62,742 bases of DNA, from assembly GCA_000310025.1 (NCBI GenBank), contig FN648697.1, forward strand, positions 1 to 62,742, written 5' to 3'. Position 1 is the first letter of the stretch. Each line of letters begins with the position of its first letter. The stretch comes from Ectocarpus siliculosus. Lineage: Eukaryota > Sar > Phaeophyceae > Ectocarpales > Ectocarpaceae. Both the position numbers and the translations under genes were made by a program. The notes below the pieces were generated by a model. It made no database searches. It was not told where the DNA came from and saw nothing but the letters and a program-made list of their open reading frames with translations. Below, piece after piece: positions 57,267 to 62,742 of this stretch.

Positions 57267-57368
57267 CGGTTCAATTTTGCGGTATATTCAAGGTACAAGA
57301 TAAAAAAAGCCGGGAAGTGTACGTAATCAAAGATTGTTTTCCCTGTGCAATGCAGCATGGTTCCCGAA

Positions 57369-57647
57369 CTAGTTCTCTTTCACGCTTGAAATCATCCCAA
57401 GGCAAACGCCCGCGACCACCGCCATGGCGCCCTTAGACTCGCCCAGGCTCCAGTCCGACTTTCGGGCTTGCACGAAGGCCATCATCGGATATAGCATCGA
57501 TGCAAAAAAACAAACTGCGTCTATGGAATCCTTCGGAAGAGGAATGATGTTCTTCTGTAGGCGCTTTCCCACCGGAGCAACGCCTCTATCAAAGAACGCA
57601 CGCACGAGCAGTAGGTAGCCCGCCACGGCCAGGACAAATTGAATCAT
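57369..57647 (-). CDS. Small membrane protein
   Basis: 92 residues with an N-terminal hydrophobic helix that could be a signal anchor (MIQFVLAVAGYLLLVRAFF) and two more helices (DAVCFFASMLYPMMAFV; GAMAVVAGVCLGMISSV). No known family. The ATG at 57645-57647 follows A/T-rich DNA. Intact. Confidence 0.65.
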   Translation of the reverse strand: MIQFVLAVAGYLLLVRAFFDRGVAPVGKRLQKNIIPLPKDSIDAVCFFASMLYPMMAFVQARKSDWSLGESKGAMAVVAGVCLGMISSVKEN

Positions 57648-57685
57648 ATCTAATATTGCTTTCCAACATATATTTAATCCACGAT

Positions 57686-58954
57686 TTAGGTAGCGTCGCT
57701 GAACTCCGACCGAGTCATGTACGTGCCGGTGTCGGCATCGTACGATTCGATCGCCAGAGTGGAAGGTGTGCCGTCACGGAAAATGATGCGGAACTTTTGC
57801 GCGGCTCCAAAGTAGATGCATGCGTCATCCGTGTCGAAAGAAATTCCGGTAGGGTCGATCGTGGTGGAGACGGTGTTGTCCGAATCGTCTTGTGCGCTGA
57901 TGGTCGTCGATCCCGACGCGCACGCGACCACCGGCTCGATGAAAGTGTTAGAGTTGGCGTCGGTGTGCCGGACGCCGATGGAGATTGTGCCGTTCGCGCT
58001 ATCCTCGTCGATTGTGTGCACGATGCGAGTAGCTTCGGCGATGGTGTCTGTTTCCGTATCATAAACCCACGATGAAGAGTATGTATTTCCAGAAACTCCC
58101 GTCGTCTTGGACCCGACGACATTGATCACGCTGCACGTAAAGGTTTTTGCAAACTGAGAACCGAGAGTGCCAAGAACGTTGGAAGCGGTACTGGTGTTGA
58201 AGGGGTAAACCTTGGCCACTGTGTCCTCGAACACGAGTACGATCGAACCGTCTGCCACCGTCACCATCTTCCCGAAAAGATTAAACTTGTCTCCGACGCC
58301 ATAGACGTTGTTTCCAATGGTGAACGTGTCACTTTCTGGGGTGTAGAGGAGCTCTACGTCACCATCAAGGTCTTGTGCCACCGCGACATCAGATACACCA
58401 GTGGCCTCGGCATCGTCGATCGGGACCGAGTTGCTCAGAGTGCCGATTTGGGCGCTACCGGAGTCCTTGCTGAACGGGAGGAACAGATTCTGGTCACCCA
58501 CGACGTCGGTGGTAGAGCCTTCGATGACGGCTCTCGTCTCGATGTTTTTGGGCGCCCCTTTCAGAATGACGGATGCGTAGATGGTGTCGCCGTTTTGAAC
58601 GATATCGTTGAAGTACATGAGGAAGACGTCGTGCACGCTCTTGTCGAACTGGGTGGCATCGTATGTGCCGTCTTCCAACTGTACGCTAGCGTAGAGGTTT
58701 TCAAGGTGGGGATCTTCAAGAGACCATGTCTGGAAGCCATCTGAGAGAACGGTGTTCGATGATGCCGACGTGACGCGCACGCCGTACGATGTGTCCGGCT
58801 CAAGGTTGACCAGAGGGATCGCGGATGTAGAAATCGTCGTCTCCTTCTGCACGGATGACTGCGTCCACTGCACCGTGTACGCGTCCGAGTCATCGAAGGA
58901 GTCCCACGATATTTTCACCGAAAACGCAGACTTTAGTTCAAACTGTAGAGACAT
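57686..58954 (-). CDS. FN3-like surface protein
   Basis: About 422 residues from the ATG at 58952-58954. Residues 1-75 form an FN3-like domain (FSVKISWDSFDDSDAYTVQW; LEPDTSYGVRVTSAS). Next is a module (VFLMYFNDIVQNGDTIYASV to TPESDTFTIGNNVYGVGDKF) that resembles the C-terminus of the 25949 protein. The last 180 residues are beta-rich (SSWVYDTETDTIAEATRIVH; ACIYFGAAQKFRIIFRDGTP). No signal peptide. Likely virion surface or fibre protein. It is the last viral gene: the tRNA-bearing repeat starts about 30 bp upstream of its ATG. Intact. Confidence 0.78.
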   Translation of the reverse strand: MSLQFELKSAFSVKISWDSFDDSDAYTVQWTQSSVQKETTISTSAIPLVNLEPDTSYGVRVTSASSNTVLSDGFQTWSLEDPHLENLYASVQLEDGTYDATQFDKSVHDVFLMYFNDIVQNGDTIYASVILKGAPKNIETRAVIEGSTTDVVGDQNLFLPFSKDSGSAQIGTLSNSVPIDDAEATGVSDVAVAQDLDGDVELLYTPESDTFTIGNNVYGVGDKFNLFGKMVTVADGSIVLVFEDTVAKVYPFNTSTASNVLGTLGSQFAKTFTCSVINVVGSKTTGVSGNTYSSSWVYDTETDTIAEATRIVHTIDEDSANGTISIGVRHTDANSNTFIEPVVACASGSTTISAQDDSDNTVSTTIDPTGISFDTDDACIYFGAAQKFRIIFRDGTPSTLAIESYDADTGTYMTRSEFSDAT

Positions 58955-59034
58955 TGATGCACGGCGATATCCGCATCCCCGCACTGAGCAGGTCTAGTCG
59001 ATTTGTGGTGGCGAAAACACTCCATACCCCTCAC

Positions 59035-59106
59035 GGAGCTGTGGTATACTGGTTAGAATTGATCCCTGTCACGGATCAGATCCGGGTTCAACTCCCGGCA
59101 GCTTCG
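59035..59106 (+). tRNA. tRNA-Asp(GTC), copy 1
   Basis: Acceptor stem ggagctg / cagcttc with one G-T pair, anticodon arm gatcc-ctgtcac-ggatc with anticodon GTC, T arm ccggg-ttcaact-cccgg, and a G at the discriminator position as expected for tRNA-Asp. The D stem has one A-A mismatch and the loop reads tatactgg, where copies 2 and 3 have tataatgg. No intron. B-box ggttcaactcc is good. Confidence 0.88.
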
Positions 59107-59284
59107 TATCCTTTTTCCTCTCGTATTTTTTTTTCCGTCGCGATTTTTCGTTTCGTGTTGTGGTTCCGGGAGCGGGGTTACCACTGCAGGTTTGCAGGTA
59201 CATGTTGTACCTCGGCGATTCCGTCCGTTCGCTATGAGCAGGTCTAGTCGATTTGTGGTGGCGAAAACACTCCATACCCCTCAC

Positions 59285-59356
59285 GGAGTTGTGGTATAAT
59301 GGTTAGAGTTGATCCCTGTCACGGATCAGATCCGGGTTCAATTCCCGGCAGCTTCG
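59285..59356 (+). tRNA. tRNA-Asp(GTC), copy 2
   Basis: Same structure as copy 1; acceptor ggagttg pairs with cagcttc with G-T pairs, and the T loop is ttcaatt. Anticodon GTC. It appears foldable, but the change c to t in the acceptor (position 5) weakens one pair. Confidence 0.85.
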
Positions 59357-59534
59357 TATCCTTTTTCCTCTCGTATTTTTTTTTCCGTCGCGATTTTTCG
59401 TTTCGTGTTGTGGTTCCTGGAGCGGGGTTACAACTGCAGGTCTGCAGGTACATGTTGTACCTCGGCGATTCCGTCCGATCGCTGTGGCCAGATCTAGTGC
59501 ATTTGTGGTGTCGAAAACATTCCTCGCCCCTCAC

Positions 59535-59606
59535 GGAGCTGTGGTATAATGGTTAGAATTGATCCCTGTCACGGATCAGATCCGGGTTCAACTCCCGGCA
59601 GCTTCG
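59535..59606 (+). tRNA. tRNA-Asp(GTC), copy 3
   Basis: Identical to copy 1 except tataatgg in the D loop. All stems pair as in copy 1. This looks like the best-preserved copy. Confidence 0.9.
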
Positions 59607-59783
59607 TATCCTTTGTCCTCTCGTGTTTTTTTTCCGTCGCGATTTTTTGTTTCGTGTTATGGTTCCGGGAGCGGGGTTACAGCTGCAGGTCTGCAGGTAC
59701 ATGTTGTACCTCGGCGATTCCGTCCGATCGCTGTGGCCAGATCTAGTGCATTTGTGGTGTCGAAAACATTCCTCGCCCCTCAC

Positions 59784-59855
59784 GGAGCTGTGGTATAATG
59801 GTTAGAATTCATCCCTGTCACGGATCAGATCCGGACTCAATTCCCTGCAGCTTCG
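59784..59855 (+). pseudogene. tRNA-Asp pseudogene, copy 4
   Basis: Three changes break stems: catcc in place of gatcc in the anticodon stem, ccgga and ccctg in place of ccggg and cccgg in the T stem. The B-box is changed (ggactcaattcc). It is probably not functional. Confidence 0.8.
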
Positions 59856-59995
59856 TATCCTTTTTCCTCTCGTGTTTTTTTTTCTGTTGTGATTTTTCGT
59901 TTCGTGTTATGGTTCCTGGAGCGGGGTTAACAGCTGCAGTTACATGTTGCACGTCGGCGATTCCGTCCGTTCGCTATGAACAGGTCTAGTCCATG

Positions 59996-60522
59996 TGTGG
60001 ACAAATAAAAACACGGACGGGAAATAAGTTTGTTTTATTTTCTTACCTGATATTTTTGTGCTTTTTTAATTTTTGGTGTTGGAGGCCAGCAGTATCTATT
60101 TTTTTTTTTCTAAATATGACCCAACGAATCCATCTCCTGTATCTAGGACAAGAGTCCAAGATAGATTAGCACTGAATTCATAGCGTCAGAGATAGCTACC
60201 TGTATTTCTATTGTTTTCGCATATCTATTTTGTTTTTCTGCCAGAGGTGACCTACATACCGAACACGAACAGCTGGCACATGTCATTATTTTTAGACCTT
60301 CTGGGGGTGGGTGATGACCAAAAAATAAACGGCCGTTAAAGTAGCCAGCCAAACTCATTGCGTATGCATCTCGAACTGCGAGCGAGAGCAGTTAGAAATA
60401 GTTAGAGATGAGGGAAAAGAGCCAAAGAAATAGCAAGCCTCCAATAGCTGCTGTTAACCCTTTCTCTTTATTTAGCGCATTGTTGGGTCTGCCAGGTCCG
60501 TGTGAAAAGCCAATCACCTTCT
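59996..60522. other. Host flank, nothing recognised
   Basis: A/T-rich, with T runs (60047-60075, 60098-60110). No exon that I can support on either strand. Confidence 0.4.
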
Positions 60523-60702
60523 ACCGTAGGTGACATGACGTAAGATATCACACCCCTGGATCGGTTTTAAAACTCTAATTCTCCACGACGAAGAGGCTCC
60601 CAACGCCGCCATTTTCATCACCGCCACTCTTTCTGTGTGGAGCAATCGAACTTTGAACATCGGTCCAGGGGGTGTGATATCTTACGTCGTGTCACCTACG
60701 GT
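60523..60702. mobile_element. MITE-like element with about 42-bp terminal inverted repeats
   Basis: accgtaggtgacatgacgta and the following 22 bp (60523-60564) are repeated as reverse complement at 60661-60702 with three or four mismatches (core gtgatatcttacgtc). Between them is about 96 bp without coding capacity. A clear target-site duplication was not seen. A foldback, non-autonomous DNA transposon is the simplest reading. Confidence 0.75.
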
Positions 60703-61339
60703 GGTTGCGCTCTTTGTGGGTTTGACGTCTTACGCGCCAATTGTAACGGTCCAACCAACGGAAAACGTGATACCGTGAGAGTGAGAGGGACAAAGGCGAA
60801 AAACACACAACTTCGGTTCACAGTTCATCTTCTCCGCCCTTGACACTGGGGTCGCGGGTGGTCGTTTTTTGTGTGCACACGTCGACGTATTCCACACAAG
60901 ATAACACCCCCGGTGATAACGGGTTCGGCGTTATTTTATCAGCAAAAGGCGGGTGTTGGTGTTGTGGGGGGTATGGTAGAGTATCTGCGATTTTCCTAGG
61001 TTACTTGACCCGAGAGTATGTGGGTCTTATCACTGCTGCTATGTGTTTCTCGTGCTGTTGTACCTTAAACAGGAACAAGAATTGTACCTTAATCAAGAAT
61101 TACCTCTATGTATGCGGCGGGGGGACTTCGGAGGGGAAAATACGGGGAGCCGAGCTTCGGAATACTCCGCCCCGCCCCGCCCGACGGGCTAGAAAAGAAA
61201 AAATAATCTGTGTCTCTGTTCTTTCAATATATACCCCATGGGCCCCCTGTTTTGGTGGAAACATCGTTTTTTGTTTTTTCCCTTCCCTCGCGGCACTGAA
61301 AAACGAGCGACACCCACCCCTGCTGTGCATGTTTCTCAG
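60703..61339. other. Host flank, no supported gene
   Basis: Open frames occur on the plus strand (60840-61346) but have low-complexity Cys/Gly text and no domain. Probably intronic or intergenic. Confidence 0.35.
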
Positions 61340-61459
61340 GTTTTGAAGATCGCGAGGATGCTGGCGGGAATCCAGGGAGAGCGGAGCCTGGAGGACGATG
61401 ACCCCTCAGAATGCAACGGGGGGAAGGCAAAGGAGCTCGCCAACGTTGGAGGGATCGTA
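61340..61459 (+). CDS. Probable internal exon of a host gene
   Basis: An acceptor (tttctcag) ends at 61339 and a donor (gtgagt) begins at 61460. The 120 bp between are open in phase 0 and encode a protein-like text (LKIARMLAGIQGERSLEDDD; CNGGKAKELANVGGIV). No other exon of the gene could be identified. Confidence 0.45.
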
Positions 61460-62742
61460 GTGAGTTGTCGTTAGGCTCAGCCGCGTGCTTCACGTGTCAT
61501 CGTCCCTCTAAGAGTGCTATTTAGGTCGTCAGTCTACGGCAGCAAGTGCGTAGTGCCGTGTGGAAGTTGGTGCGTGTGTGTGTGTATTTTTCTCTTGTGT
61601 CCATCGAGGCGCGGTGTGTGTCTTGCGAATGCGTTCGGTCGATGTTTCGCGAACAGGGCAGGGCAGGACGTACTTTTCTCCGTCGTTACATGAGATAGAG
61701 TGGTGTTTTTTTTTTAGGTTGTTCGGGGACACATACATGAGTGTGGATGGGGAAAGGGCAACATGTGGGATCCGATGATTTGTACAGAAGGGCTGTTTTT
61801 TTCCACTGTGCGAGTCATTGCTGTCGTATGTGCTAGGTTACATGAACTGTTTCATGCTGTCGCCAAGCCTCGTGAATTCAGAAGTATGTTCTCTGGCCAC
61901 CCCACAAGCGGTCGCCAGCGTGCGGCAATGAGGTACTACAGTAATGCATCTACAGTGTCTGAAACACAAACCCAAGATGCAACGAGCACGCGAAATCGTG
62001 TCCCCCACATGAATCCGCCAAATGCCACCGCGTTGTTCATCTCTCCATTGTGTTTTGACTCAAAGTCTCTCCCGATGCCTTGTTGATTCCTACGCTGCGC
62101 GTGTAAAGCATGTACGATATTGTAGCTGTATTGTAGCACAGACGCGACAGAGGACCGCAGTTTTGAGTGCCTTGTCCAATCGGCGTCCGTTACATTTTTT
62201 TTTTTTTGCCCAGTGCACCGGACGCGCGCGGTACTGCTGATTTTCATCGTTGTTCGCCGTTCGACCCGGCGACGCTTAGTTACGCTTTTGCCCCCCCCCG
62301 AACCATAATGGTGGTCGAGTAGATCATGTTGTGCGGGGTCGAGAAACCTCACTCCGCGCAACGGGGGATGATCGCACCACGTTGTGTTAAAATGGTCAAG
62401 CTTCCTCGAGGCAGTTACACAGTGCTTACAACTGTCTCTGGAAGTAAAAACACCAGAAAGTAAATTAAGTCATACGTAGCTGTCATCCGTACGCAAGGAA
62501 GTAAGCACAAGATGCCGAACACCCTTAGCAGGATGCAGCTCACCCTTCATGCGACTCGCCAAATACCTCACGGCGCTTCGCGCTTGGTGATGTGAGAGCC
62601 TGGTCCGGTGAGAACCCGGCGTGCTCCGTCCCGGCTTTGTAGGGATGCGAGGTCAATGGTCAAACGACTACGGCATGCACGACTATGAGTACACCCCCCC
62701 CCCCCCCCCCCAAAAAATGGCCCACGGGGAACGGTCCCTCCT
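61460..62742. other. Host flank, no supported gene; poly-C run
   Basis: No convincing exon; a weak candidate lies at about 61883-61932. Homopolymer runs are at 62196-62207 (T) and 62694-62712 (C), the latter probably unreliable in assembly. Confidence 0.35.

Larger units (their letters stand above)
58985..59995. repeat. Tandem array of four 250-bp units, each with a tRNA-Asp
   Basis: Units repeat with a period of 250, 250 and 249 bp (tRNA starts at 59035, 59285, 59535 and 59784). Each unit contains gagcaggtctagtcgatttg or a variant, the tRNA, a T-rich stretch and a cggggttacaactgcaggt block. Units 1-2 and 3-4 differ by shared small changes, which suggests stepwise duplication. The first unit starts at about 58985, directly beside the start of the last viral gene. 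Protein-like frames across it are artefacts. Confidence 0.95.

Noticed and set aside
59069-59805. Open frames across the tRNA array
   Set aside because: They follow the 250-bp repeat and cover tRNA sequence; no independent coding signal.
60840-61346. 168-codon Cys/Gly-rich plus-strand frame
   Set aside because: No domain, runs through a splice acceptor of the better exon at 61340, and has no conserved pattern.
62690-62715. Poly-C/A run as a structural feature
   Set aside because: Probably a homopolymer of uncertain length at the window end; no supporting context.

Overview
The window looks like nuclear DNA of a stramenopile alga, most likely a brown alga, that carries a decayed endogenous giant-virus segment of the phaeovirus type (relatives of Ectocarpus siliculosus virus, EsV-1). 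The organism is inferred, not proven. On the left (about 1-8 kb) and far right (about 59-62.7 kb) short coding blocks sit between GT-AG introns, with inverted-repeat elements and a tandem tRNA-Asp array, as expected of a eukaryotic host. From about 15-18 kb to 58.95 kb the DNA is packed with intron-less genes on both strands. They include a hybrid histidine kinase, a replication factor C small subunit, an Erv1/ALR-like protein, a thioredoxin-fold protein, HNH/NUMOD and BRO-T5orf172 proteins, a RING protein, ankyrin proteins, an IS4-type transposase and beta-rich FN3/discoidin-like proteins. Capsid protein, DNA polymerase, helicase-primase and integrase were not found, so this is only part of a viral genome.

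Layout. 1-8.4 kb: a spliced host gene of unknown function with at least eight plausible exons. 8.46-9.39 kb: a 70-bp minisatellite of 13 units. 9.5-18.6 kb: an ankyrin-rich duplicated locus (four coding copies, one carrying a nonsense codon, plus truncated remnants), a transposase fragment and a protease-like gene. 18.6-33.4 kb: RING protein, a family built on one shared N-terminal module (one intact member, one nuclease fusion, three remnants), ankyrin and F-box-like copies, a discoidin/FN3 protein, HNH nuclease and unknowns. 33.4-44.2 kb: two possibly acylated small proteins, BRO/GIY-YIG and NUMOD/HNH proteins, an LRR-like protein, a large coiled coil, a tRNA-like sequence and the transposase. 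44.3-58.95 kb: histidine kinase, RFC subunit, membrane proteins, redox proteins and surface-like proteins. 58.985-59.995 kb: four 250-bp units, each with a tRNA-Asp(GTC) sequence, starting about 30 bp from the start codon of the last viral gene.

State of the viral segment. Many genes are interrupted by one apparent frameshift, shown where domain homology or protein-like sequence continues in another frame. Others carry in-frame stops (10504, 28711, 36554, 56059) or the loss of a key residue (first Cys of the Erv1 CxxC; acidic Walker B of the RFC subunit). This suggests an inactive, eroding provirus, although indel-type assembly errors could explain some frameshifts and should be excluded first. 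The histidine kinase, large coiled coil, RING protein, DUF6940-like protein, HNH protein and antirepressor-like protein appear intact. In known phaeoviruses RFC serves replication, Erv1/thioredoxin-like proteins serve thiol oxidation, and kinases and ankyrin/RING/F-box proteins are thought to act on the host; here those roles are inferred.
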